DNA of 36,742 nt from Actinomycetota bacterium (GCA_029978705.1 JAPOIY010000025.1:1-36742); one strand, 5' to 3'. Positions 1-7,978 are shown, counted from the first letter of the stretch. Notes: generated by a model not told the origin, from the sequence alone. Program-made: numbers and translations.

Positions 1-1173
<1,173 letters not shown>

Positions 1174-1609
1174 CCACAAGCGTCCGCCACAGCCATCACT
1201 TCACCCGAAGGGACCGCCGACCCAGCCTCGACGGCGATGAGCGACCTCCACGGACGCTGGTGGTCAGATCGACATCGTCCGCTGTCCAGGACCCGCGTAC
1301 CGTCACCGCCCAGGGTTGGCCATGCGGGAGCAACCCGCGGGCCCCAGCTGAGACCAGGCACCGCGCTTGAACTCTCTCGGCAGTCCGAAAGCACCGACCG
1401 TCGGGACTCGTCCACCGAGCTCACCGATGACTGTCTGGGAGCCTCAGCCGGTGACCCTCTCGGCTGGAAGGCGCCCCGCCCGCGCAATGACTGGTTGTGG
1501 CCCCTGATAGGGGAGTCGGGCGTGGGGAGCGCACGGACGTCAAGCCCCTTGAAAGGCTCCCGTAGTTGGGTGGAGTCGGACTGAGCAGGTACTGGGTCGA
1601 TAATCGCCG

Positions 1610-1828
1610 GTGAACGGGATTCACGCCGATAAGAAGTGCGTGCAAAAGGAAGAACCGCAACCACCACGGAAAGGCCCGCGGCTGACGGCCAATTCCTCAT
1701 TCGTTGCGTTAGTAACGGATCCCACTCCAGCTAAAGACCCTGAACCACGCCTGGTCTTTCCCGCAAATGAAATTCGGGATCAGGGAAATGAAGAGGCATA
1801 TAGACCTACAGGCATACTCAAGACATAG
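1610..1828 (+). CDS. Doubtful small ORF (72 aa) before the recombinase
   Basis: A GTG at 1610 follows a GATAAT hexamer (1599-1604) by 5 nt, which would suit a leaderless transcript. The frame ends 17 bases before the recombinase start. The product would be charged and Pro/Lys/Glu-rich, with no domain I recognise. Against it: there is no ribosome-binding site, two inverted repeats fall inside it, and the composition looks intergenic. It may be only a leader region. Confidence 0.2.
   Translation: MNGIHADKKCVQKEEPQPPRKGPRLTANSSFVALVTDPTPAKDPEPRLVFPANEIRDQGNEEAYRPTGILKT
1707..1717. promoter_or_regulatory. 11-bp palindrome CGTTAGTAACG, possible operator or att core
   Basis: Two perfect 5-bp half-sites (CGTTA and TAACG) surround a central G, about 130 bases before the recombinase start. 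Protein binding is inference. Alone, a palindrome of this size could arise by chance. Confidence 0.3.
1733..1759. promoter_or_regulatory. Inverted repeat AAAGACC-13 nt-GGTCTTT
   Basis: A perfect 7-bp inverted repeat has arms at 1733-1739 and 1753-1759, in the less GC-rich leader of the recombinase gene. It could be an operator, a recombinase arm site or a weak hairpin. The sequence does not decide between them. Confidence 0.3.
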
Positions 1829-1845
1829 AAACGAGAGGAGTACTG

Positions 1846-4224
1846 ATGTCGCTGGCAAGGAGCGGACGGGCGCTGGTCATTCCGGAGCGAAGTGACGGCA
1901 ATTATGAGGTTAGTCCGACACTGCCGGCGGAATTGATGGGAGCTTTATGCGAAGGCCGCGTGGTGACTCTCTTCGCCCGCTACAGCGGCAATGGCGGCAA
2001 GGATGCGCGCAAAGCGTGCATCCTGGATGCGGGCCAGTTGGTCGATGACCTCGCCACGTTCGGGTTGGATGTACGTCATCTCATGCCCCCGCAGGTGGAC
2101 ATGGATGCCTGGCTGAAAGCTGCCCCCGCCCAGCAGTCCAGCGACGCGACCACGTCGCGCCCCTTCTCGAACCGTTTCGTCGATGTGTGGCTGTGCCCCC
2201 AAATCCTGCTGGTCTTGTCCACGGGAACCGGCAGCAAACTCGCCGCCGAGGACCTGCAGCAGCCGTTCACCAGCTACCTCACCGACACGGTCAGACGGCT
2301 CAAGCCGGTACTGCTGTATGGGAAACGGTGGGACCGATTGGGACGACGCTCCTGGGCGTTGGGGGGAGCGATCGACGCTATGAAGGCGAATCGCCCGGCA
2401 TTCGTCGGAGACGAGACAGGGATCAAGATCCTGGACGACATGGCCGAGTTCTTCGCCTTCTTGTCCAGCAACCGTGCCGAAGGCTTCGCCGCGGCGATTC
2501 CGCTGCAGACGCGCCGAGGCATGCGCAGCCGAACCGGTACGCAAATGGTGGACGGACGCGTCGCCTACGCACTGCCCGCAGCCCTACCACCCGGACTGGC
2601 TCGCCTGCGACTCGTCGGTGGTGGAGTCGGCGGCAGCGGTGAAGTGATCATGTGCCTGGAACACCCCGACTGCCTGCCCGCTGCGGAGCACGTCTCGGTG
2701 GGGTATCCGCAGGTCCTGGATCCGGTCACGGGACGAGTGCAAGACCAGGTCGCCAACGTGCGGTGGGCACTGGAACGGCTCGCCGATCCCACCTGGACCT
2801 TGGACCAGATCGGTCAGGGGTTGATCGCCCGTCGATTCAGTCACACGAAGATCCGCGAACTGTGGGGCCTCGCGGCCACCGCTCGACCGCAGCCCAAGCA
2901 GATGGCCCAGAAGAAGTACCGGCGGCCCGCACAAAACGTCGTCGGGCCGATTATCAGCAATCTCGACGTGTATGAGACCGGAGTGCTGACGCGCACTCTG
3001 GGCGTGACCGGCATGCCACCGGTGATCGTGACCAACGTCCTACCGGTCGACGGGCGTCCGTGGGCGTCCCCGGAGGTATTCGCCAAGATCCGCGCGCGCC
3101 TGGCTGACACCAAGACCCGCTGGGCATCGCGCCAGACGCTGCCGCTGGCTGGGCTGTCACTGCGCGTGGATGGTCGCGACTGCTTTCTGCGCACCTACAG
3201 CGGGGCCACCCGGAAGGGATACGGGTCGAACGGGGAGCCGCGGTACACCATCAATGACGCCGAGTCGGGGCACACCGCCGGGTTCGGTGTGCTGCTCAGC
3301 CACCGTGATCTGGCGCACCTGGTTGCTGAAGCCCTGGACGCCGCGGTGGCCAGCGGTGCCCCGCTTCCTCCACTTCAGGTCAGCGGTGATCACGGCCGCA
3401 TGATCGAACAGACCGAGCAGGCGCTCAGCGGGCTTCGCGCCCAAGTGCGCGATGCCCGGAGCCGGGCGGATCTGTTGTACGAGCGGGTCAACGATGCACA
3501 TCTGAACGGTGCCATGCTGCACCGGATCCAAACCGACTACAACGACCTGGTCCAGTGCGTGGTGCCGAGCCTGGAACGCGACGTGGCCCGTCACGAGGAA
3601 CGCCTCCAGCAGATGATCGCCGACCACCAGCAGAGCGCGGGAACGCCGATGGAACGACTCAGTGCATTGGTGCGCTGCCTCGCCGACCCCCTCACCGCCC
3701 ATGACCGGATCGAAGTCCAGGCCCTGATCAGCCGCCTCGATCTCACGCTGGAGAGATTCTCCCAAGCGAACTGCAACGGATGGATCGCCTACGCAGGCAT
3801 CGAACTGGCGCTGCGCGACGACGAGGGTCACCTCCACGCCGTGCGCCACCAGGGACGTTTGCTCATCAACGGCGCCAAGACCTTCCACCAGATGGTGCAA
3901 CGCACCCGCGACCGACTGCGGTTCGGCCGGCGAGAACCGGCCACAGACATCGCTCGTCGTTATCGAGGACCCATCGCTGAGGCGCTCGGGTTGCGCGGCA
4001 CCGAGAAGTTGATCCTGGCCATCGAGGATCCACGGCTGGCTCGGCTGGCGTTCCTCCTGCACGAGCAGCGACACCACGGGCTTACCGCTGCCGACGCGAG
4101 GTCGGCGGTGGCCGCTGAGACCGGCGAAGCCCCGGCCCTGCTCGCCCGGCTAGATGTAACCGGCCACCACGTTCATGACAGGCGGCTGATGGGCGGTCCG
4201 CCGATGCTGTGGTGGTGTCGGTGA
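1846..4224 (+). CDS. Divergent large serine recombinase, 3' end replaced by IS sequence
   Basis: ATG with GAGAGGAG 5 nt upstream. The translation is 792 residues. I identify it as a serine recombinase by the catalytic motif R45-Y46-S47 (the 'YxRxS' nucleophile) and by D163-R164-L-G-R167, which matches the conserved DRLGR of the resolvase/invertase fold. These are followed by R223-R224-G at the end of the catalytic domain, a recombinase-like DNA-binding region (about 300-430), a long coiled coil (about 515-590) and a final helical segment typical of the large serine class. Two features are unusual. There is a 40-residue N-terminal extension, and about 117 residues separate the serine from the DRLGR arginine, against about 58 in gamma-delta resolvase. 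Residues 1-770 are native. The last 22 are read from the IS left end. The native C-terminal 101 residues lie beyond the IS (5245-5550). The truncated protein could still be made, but it lacks the Cys4 motif. Confidence 0.75.
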   Translation: MSLARSGRALVIPERSDGNYEVSPTLPAELMGALCEGRVVTLFARYSGNGGKDARKACILDAGQLVDDLATFGLDVRHLMPPQVDMDAWLKAAPAQQSSDATTSRPFSNRFVDVWLCPQILLVLSTGTGSKLAAEDLQQPFTSYLTDTVRRLKPVLLYGKRWDRLGRRSWALGGAIDAMKANRPAFVGDETGIKILDDMAEFFAFLSSNRAEGFAAAIPLQTRRGMRSRTGTQMVDGRVAYALPAALPPGLARLRLVGGGVGGSGEVIMCLEHPDCLPAAEHVSVGYPQVLDPVTGRVQDQVANVRWALERLADPTWTLDQIGQGLIARRFSHTKIRELWGLAATARPQPKQMAQKKYRRPAQNVVGPIISNLDVYETGVLTRTLGVTGMPPVIVTNVLPVDGRPWASPEVFAKIRARLADTKTRWASRQTLPLAGLSLRVDGRDCFLRTYSGATRKGYGSNGEPRYTINDAESGHTAGFGVLLSHRDLAHLVAEALDAAVASGAPLPPLQVSGDHGRMIEQTEQALSGLRAQVRDARSRADLLYERVNDAHLNGAMLHRIQTDYNDLVQCVVPSLERDVARHEERLQQMIADHQQSAGTPMERLSALVRCLADPLTAHDRIEVQALISRLDLTLERFSQANCNGWIAYAGIELALRDDEGHLHAVRHQGRLLINGAKTFHQMVQRTRDRLRFGRREPATDIARRYRGPIAEALGLRGTEKLILAIEDPRLARLAFLLHEQRHHGLTAADARSAVAAETGEAPALLARLDVTGHHVHDRRLMGGPPMLWWCR
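4149..4154. repeat. Target-site duplication GCTAGA, left copy
   Basis: GCTAGA lies directly outside the left terminal inverted repeat of the IS and is repeated exactly at 5238-5243. Confidence 0.92.
4155..4179 (+). repeat. IS left terminal inverted repeat
   Basis: Reads TGTAACCGGCCACCACGTTC and on to TGAC. It matches the reverse complement of 5213-5237 at 21 of 25 bases; the mismatches are CC/GG and CA/GG pairs. It lies just beyond the transposase 3' end and slightly overlaps its last codons. Confidence 0.9.
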
Positions 4225-5135
4225 TTGTTGTAGAAGTCGAGCCACGGGTCTAGCGCTCGTGCTCGCTGCTGATTGCTGGTGAAGGGTTGGCGGTAGGCCC
4301 ACTCGGTTTGCAGGGTGCGGTTGAGGCGCTCGACTTTGCCGTTCTGCCAGGGACAGTGGGGTTTGATGAAGATCTGGCGCGCGCCGATCGCGGCGACAGC
4401 ATCGATGAATGCTGCGGAGTTGCGGTAGGCGAAGGCGTTGTCGGTCATGACTTCGCGGATCGGGATGCCGTGGCCGGCGAACCAGGTGGCAGCGCGCAGC
4501 AGGAACGCCGCGCAGGTTGTGCCCTTCTCATCGGGCAGGATTTCTGCATAGGCCAGACGGGTGTGGTCATCGACCATGGCGTGGACGTAGTCGAATCCGA
4601 TCCGGTGCTTCTTGTCGCGTTGATGCCCGCTGGCTGCGCGGCCGTGGACGCGCCAGCCGCCGCCGTCGGGGATGCGGCCGATCTTCTTGACGTCGATGTG
4701 CACCAGCTCTCCGGGGGTCTGCCGTTCGTAGCGGTGCGTGGTGGCACGGCTGGACCGGATCACCTCGCCGGTGATCGGGTCACACGCCGCCAGGGGTGGC
4801 ACGCCGTGACGAGCCAGGACACGTGACACCGTCCGCGGAGCGACCCCGGCCCGCCGTGCGATCTCGTCACGACCCACGCGCAGTTCGCTGCGCAGCCGCA
4901 TGATGCGACCCGCCACAGCGTCACTGGTGCGATTGGCGACCCGGTGGGGGCGAGACGACCGGTCGGTCAGGCCCGCCCATCCATCACGGTCAAACCGACG
5001 AACCCAGCGGTGCGCGCACTGCCGCGACACCCCCATCTCCTTGGCCACATGCGACACCGGTCGCCCGTGGAATCGAATCCGTTCCACGAGGAGTCGACGA
5101 CCATGAACCGTCAAACGAGCGTTAGCGTGAACCAC
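4173..5135 (-). CDS. IS481-family transposase
   Basis: A DDE transposase of 320 residues, the usual size for the family, acting on the IS ends. The N-terminus 'VVHANARLTVHGRRLL' is typical of IS481 transposases. A helix-turn-helix DNA-binding region follows ('VSRQCAHRWVRRF' and 'GVAPRTVSRVLARHGV'), then an integrase-core RNase H fold. The three acidic residues are visible: D in 'LVHIDVKKI', D in 'VMTDNAFAYR' and E in 'NGKVERLNRTLQ'. I chose GTG at 5135 because AGGAGG (5147-5142) sits 6 nt upstream. An in-frame GTG at 5174 would add 13 residues and has no ribosome-binding site. The stop falls inside the left terminal repeat. The gene looks intact. Its ribosome-binding site lies in a hairpin (5137-5190). 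Confidence 0.95.
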   Translation of the reverse strand: MVHANARLTVHGRRLLVERIRFHGRPVSHVAKEMGVSRQCAHRWVRRFDRDGWAGLTDRSSRPHRVANRTSDAVAGRIMRLRSELRVGRDEIARRAGVAPRTVSRVLARHGVPPLAACDPITGEVIRSSRATTHRYERQTPGELVHIDVKKIGRIPDGGGWRVHGRAASGHQRDKKHRIGFDYVHAMVDDHTRLAYAEILPDEKGTTCAAFLLRAATWFAGHGIPIREVMTDNAFAYRNSAAFIDAVAAIGARQIFIKPHCPWQNGKVERLNRTLQTEWAYRQPFTSNQQRARALDPWLDFYNNHRHHHSIGGPPISRLS

Positions 5136-5136
5136 A

Positions 5137-5190
5137 GAGGACCTCCTGGGCAGTAGTGCGTAGACACCACTCACCGCACTGGAGGTCCTC
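5137..5190 (-). promoter_or_regulatory. Hairpin overlapping the transposase ribosome-binding site
   Basis: Perfect 10-bp arms GAGGACCTCC (5137-5146) and GGAGGTCCTC (5181-5190) are joined by a second pairing, AGTGCG (5155-5160) with CGCACT (5175-5180). In the transposase mRNA the 3' arm contains the GGAGG of the Shine-Dalgarno sequence and ends one base before the GTG start. Folding would hide the ribosome-binding site. By analogy with fold-back inhibition in IS10 and IS50, it could block transposase translation from outside transcripts. Confidence 0.7.
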
Positions 5191-5191
5191 C

Positions 5192-5220
5192 CTCATATCA
5201 AGACGCCGCGCCGTCACCAA
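5192..5220 (-). promoter_or_regulatory. Candidate transposase promoter in the IS right end
   Basis: On the minus strand TTGGTG (5220-5215, inside the terminal repeat) is followed after 17 bases by TATGAG (5197-5192). Spacing and partial consensus fit a sigma-70-type promoter. The predicted transcript would begin inside the 5' arm of the leader hairpin, so that hairpin would be shorter than on read-through mRNA. Confidence 0.45.
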
Positions 5221-5237
5221 CGTCCTGGCCGGTTACA
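5213..5237 (-). repeat. IS right terminal inverted repeat
   Basis: On the minus strand it reads TGTAACCGGCCAGGACGTTG and on to TGAC, mirroring the left end at 4155-4179. The candidate -35 box of the transposase promoter lies inside it. Confidence 0.9.
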
Positions 5238-5243
5238 GCTAGA
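5238..5243. repeat. Target-site duplication GCTAGA, right copy
   Basis: Identical to 4149-4154 and directly adjacent to the right terminal inverted repeat. Deleting 4155-5243 rejoins the recombinase gene in frame. Confidence 0.92.
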
Positions 5244-5550
5244 TGGGCTGTACGCGCCTGACGGGGTGGCCCGAAGCCGCTGGTGGCGGCAACGCCTGAC
5301 CTGGCGTGATCGACCTCCGGTGCCGTGTCGGCATTGCGGACATCCCGCAGTGTTCGGCACTCTCCTGGCCGAGATCGACACCGGGGTATGCCCGGCGTGC
5401 CGCCGCGACGCCGCCGGAGTGGCATGGGACGTGTCGTACGACCAGCATCTCGTCGAACAAACGGCGACCGGGCCGCGCACCGTGACTGGCGAGCCACCGG
5501 TGTGGCGTCGGCCCCGATACCGCACCTACACCGCGTGGCCGTCACGGTAA
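5238..5550 (+). pseudogene. Severed C-terminal part of the serine recombinase
   Basis: After removal of the IS and one GCTAGA copy, residue 770 continues directly into 5245-5550 without a frameshift, giving an 871-residue protein ending at TAA 5548-5550. The severed 101 residues begin 'GLYAPDGVARSRWWRQ' and contain C798-x2-C801 ('CRHC') and C819-x2-C822 ('CPAC') in reconstructed numbering, probably a zinc ribbon. The segment 'WRDRPPVPCRHC' followed later by 'CPACRRDAAG' resembles the end of other actinobacterial large serine recombinases. A GTG at 5266 could in principle start a 94-residue fragment, but I see no ribosome-binding site, so I treat it as untranslated debris. Confidence 0.85.
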
Positions 5551-5641
5551 GCCCCCGCCGCCCACGCGCCTCCTCCAGCCCGAGTCCGGCTCGATAGCGC
5601 GACTGGGCGAGCGGCCCGTCGCCTGCTCGGATGACGTCGTC

Positions 5642-7054
5642 CTAGTGGGTGGGATCCGTTCGTCGTGTTGGTTCGATTTGACGGCCGGGCTCGCGGGAGA
5701 CCAGCGGGTGATCGACTCCGAAGATCGCCGCCACCGCGGCGGCGTTTTCGATCAGGGTCGCGCCGGTATAGATGCTGGTGGTGTCGCTGGGCTGCCGGTG
5801 GCCCAGATGCCGCGCCGCGACCGCGTGACCGGCGACGCGGTCCAGCATCGTTCCGGTGGTGTGGCGGAAGTCGTGCCAACGCAAGAAGAAGTCGTCGGCC
5901 CACGGCAAGTACCGCTTGACCCGCTCACGAAGATTGTCCAACGACCGGCAGGTCACCGGCCGGGTGGTGCGCGCCACGAAGTAGCCGTCGTCATCGAACT
6001 CGTCGACCGGGGCGCGATACAGCAGCGGATCGATGGCGGTGACACACGGGATACCCGCGCGGCGCTGCGCCTCGGGTGCCTCGGCCGGTGCTGCTCTGCG
6101 CGGACCGCGATCCATCACATGCCGATGCAGCGCGGCCATCAAGGTCGGTGTGACGGGGACGACGTGCTCAGGACCGTCGCCCTTCTGTTCTTTCACCCTC
6201 ACGGTGCACTCCGTGGCATTCACGAAGCCGTAGCGGCTGTTGAGGACCCCGCCGCGCCGCGCCGCCGTCTCCGCGATGTAGACGACGATCAGACCGTCGC
6301 CGTCGGGGTCTTGTCCGGTTGTGATGGCGGTCTGGTAGATCTCCTCCGCCTGGGGAGCGGACAACGCTCGCGGCTCGCGCTCCTTTCGCTTGGGTTTACG
6401 CAGGCGTTCCCTGGCGGGGTTGCGGGTGGCGAATCCGTCGGCGATGGCGCGGTCGTACAGCCACCGGATCGCTCCCACGTAGTTCTCCGACGCGCCGCGC
6501 CCGTCGTGGCCCCCCGGTGTGCGGCCGCGGTGCACCCGGCGTCGGTCGCGGTCACGGTTGACGGCGAACGCGCGCACGCGAGCCCAGTACTGGCATTGCT
6601 GGAGGTCGGCCAGCGACAATGCCGAGAACCCCAGGGTCCCGCGGCCGGTCCACCGCGAGGCGCACGCCCCGCCGCGGCCGGTGCACGACTCATGGTGCGG
6701 CTGCACCGCCACCTGGTCGCACGGTCGTCCGTGGTGCGCGCCGTCGGCGTCGACGTCGCACCCGCACGCGCACGGGCAGCCGCCGAGGTCATCACACGCC
6801 GGGCAGTCGCACTCGCAGACTTTGTGGTCGCCGTCGGCGAGCAATCGCAGCCCGGCGGTGTAGGTGTCGCCGGAGCCCGGGCTGCTTTGCCGAAGTGCGG
6901 ACAGTTGCTGATCGATGTAATCCGCCAGTATCGGGCCGTGCCCCGCCTGTAAGGAGTGCTGCTGCAGGTCGTCGATGGACAACCCGACCGCCGTCAGCAA
7001 CGCCTGCGCGGCCTGCAGCGCCGCGGTTTGAGGGTCAAGAGGCTGGGTGGTCAT
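5642..7054 (-). CDS. Tyrosine recombinase/integrase with Cys-rich insertion
   Basis: 470 residues. ATG at 7054 is preceded by GGGAGAA at a good distance. The C-terminal catalytic domain shows R266 ('TAARRGG'), H394-x2-R397 ('WHDFRHTTGT'), H419 ('HLGHR') and the nucleophile Y429 ('TTSIYTGA'). A lysine in 'VRVKEQKGD' may complete the set. The usual Glu after the first Arg (RxGE) is Gly here. The N-terminal half is odd: residues 80-131 hold eleven cysteines (C80, C82, C84, C87, C93, C95, C97, C99, C112, C124, C131), interrupting what looks like the core-binding domain and suggesting bound zinc. The start overlaps the preceding AbrB-like gene by four bases (ATGA), so the two are probably translated together. 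It lies one gene away from tRNA-Leu, a common integrase target, and converges on the serine recombinase remnant 91 bp away. Confidence 0.88.
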   Translation of the reverse strand: MTTQPLDPQTAALQAAQALLTAVGLSIDDLQQHSLQAGHGPILADYIDQQLSALRQSSPGSGDTYTAGLRLLADGDHKVCECDCPACDDLGGCPCACGCDVDADGAHHGRPCDQVAVQPHHESCTGRGGACASRWTGRGTLGFSALSLADLQQCQYWARVRAFAVNRDRDRRRVHRGRTPGGHDGRGASENYVGAIRWLYDRAIADGFATRNPARERLRKPKRKEREPRALSAPQAEEIYQTAITTGQDPDGDGLIVVYIAETAARRGGVLNSRYGFVNATECTVRVKEQKGDGPEHVVPVTPTLMAALHRHVMDRGPRRAAPAEAPEAQRRAGIPCVTAIDPLLYRAPVDEFDDDGYFVARTTRPVTCRSLDNLRERVKRYLPWADDFFLRWHDFRHTTGTMLDRVAGHAVAARHLGHRQPSDTTSIYTGATLIENAAAVAAIFGVDHPLVSREPGRQIEPTRRTDPTH

Positions 7055-7887
7055 GCGATTCTCCCTGTTCGATGGGTGTCCAACGCCACCACGTCGGCGG
7101 CGTGGATCGTGGGGGCTGCGGCAGCGGCGATGAGCGGGGCGAACACCGCGTCCAGACAGGAAGCCGCGATCACCGCCCACGTGCCGTCGGGGCCGGGGGC
7201 CACGATGATGTCGCTGGGGGCGTCGATCCCAGCGCGGCGCCGCTGCGTGGCGGGCACACACAAACGCGTCCCGGTCATCCGTGCCGTCCCGGCGCGCGAC
7301 GCGTCTGAGGCAGCCGGGCTCAGCAGCAGCATCCCCGGGTGAACCGTGACGGTGAACACCGCGCCTCCCGCCGCAGCGATCTCCGGCACGGCGATCCGGC
7401 CCTTGTCGTCGCTGCGGCGCATCAGCCACGACGCGTGCGCCGCCTGCGGCGGGTGAACCACGGTGGCGCTGGCGGCGGCGTGCAGTTGGTGCAGCGGCGC
7501 GGGGCCGCTGGCGTGGCGGGCGGGGGACGCCGCAGGGTCGAGGGCGTCGCGGTTGTACCGCAGCGGCGGCGGCGCCGTGATCGGTGACACCGAGGAGCCC
7601 GTTGATGCCTGCTGGGGTTCGTGATCGGGCGCCGCGGTCGTGGGGGTTCCCCGGCGGGCGCGCGCGGCTCCCGGCAGGCGTGGGGGGCGTGAGTTCGGCA
7701 CGTCACCATTCATCGGCGGTGCCGTCTTTTCGTTTGCGGTTGCCGGTGGTGGCGCTGGCGGCGCACCGTCCGTGCCTGCGGAATCCCGCCGGTCACCGGG
7801 CGGTTCGGGCGCCAGCGGCGAGGGGGGATCACCCGCGGCGGGGCGGGGGGTGGTTAAGTGGGCGAAAAGGTGGGTGGGATCCCACAT
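7051..7887 (-). CDS. Protein with tandem AbrB/SpoVT-like segments, coupled to the integrase
   Basis: Up to 278 residues. The first 140 or so are Pro/Ala-rich and of low complexity. The C-terminal third contains two segments that resemble SpoVT/AbrB swapped-hairpin DNA-binding domains: 'DDKGRIAVPEIAAAGG' and, about 50 residues later, 'TRLCVPATQRRRAGID' followed by 'GTWAVIAASCLDAVF'. I infer a transcription factor or accessory DNA-binding protein for the element. The stop overlaps the integrase start (ATGA). The ATG at 7887 begins only 5 bases after the tRNA-Leu discriminator base and has no ribosome-binding site. Transcription could come from the tRNA promoter, or the true start may be internal (for example ATG at 7713). 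The frame is reliable; the N-terminus and the AbrB assignment are tentative. Confidence 0.6.
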   Translation of the reverse strand: MWDPTHLFAHLTTPRPAAGDPPSPLAPEPPGDRRDSAGTDGAPPAPPPATANEKTAPPMNGDVPNSRPPRLPGAARARRGTPTTAAPDHEPQQASTGSSVSPITAPPPLRYNRDALDPAASPARHASGPAPLHQLHAAASATVVHPPQAAHASWLMRRSDDKGRIAVPEIAAAGGAVFTVTVHPGMLLLSPAASDASRAGTARMTGTRLCVPATQRRRAGIDAPSDIIVAPGPDGTWAVIAASCLDAVFAPLIAAAAAPTIHAADVVALDTHRTGRIA

Positions 7888-7892
7888 CGTTG

Positions 7893-7978
7893 TGTCCGAG
7901 GGGGGATTTGAACCCCCACCCTCTTATACGAGGACTAGCACCTCAAGCTAGCGCGTCTGCCTATTCCGCCACCCGGAC
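7893..7978 (-). tRNA. tRNA-Leu, anticodon GAG
   Basis: 86 bases with the discriminator base. The acceptor stem GTCCGGG (5') pairs with CTCGGAC (3'), with one G-U pair. The anticodon stem CTAGC/GCTAG encloses the loop TTGAGGT, giving anticodon GAG, which reads CUC and CUU. The long variable arm (TCCTCGTATAAGAGG) is characteristic of tRNA-Leu, and the T-arm contains GGTTCAAATCC. CCA is not encoded. The 3' end points at the AbrB-like/integrase operon, so this tRNA is the likely integration site. I found no second copy of its 3' end in the window. Confidence 0.95.

Larger units (their letters stand above)
1174..1845. other. Stretch without a confident gene
   Basis: About 670 bases lie between the surface-protein gene and the serine recombinase gene. 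The first 400 bases are GC-rich and hold only reading frames with low-complexity, Arg/Pro-rich translations and no start signal, which I do not accept as genes. From about 1570 the composition becomes clearly less GC-rich than the rest of the window. That part carries a doubtful small frame (1610-1828), two inverted repeats (1707-1717 and 1733-1759) and a strong ribosome-binding site for the recombinase. Attachment sites of serine recombinases often lie beside their gene, so this is a reasonable place to look for one. That is inference. Confidence 0.5.
4155..5237 (-). mobile_element. IS481-family insertion sequence, complete, 1083 bp
   Basis: Both ends begin TGTAACCGGCCA reading inward. The imperfect terminal inverted repeats (4155-4179 and 5213-5237) match at 21 of 25 positions. 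Perfect 6-bp direct repeats GCTAGA flank the element. It holds one full-length transposase gene on the minus strand. Ends starting with TG and a short target duplication are known for the IS481 family. The element has intact ends and an intact reading frame, so it may be active and the insertion recent. It interrupts the 3' part of a serine recombinase gene. Confidence 0.93.

Noticed and set aside
1237-1584. 115-codon open frame
   Set aside because: Low-complexity Arg/Ser/Pro translation, no ribosome-binding site or promoter, and no domain.
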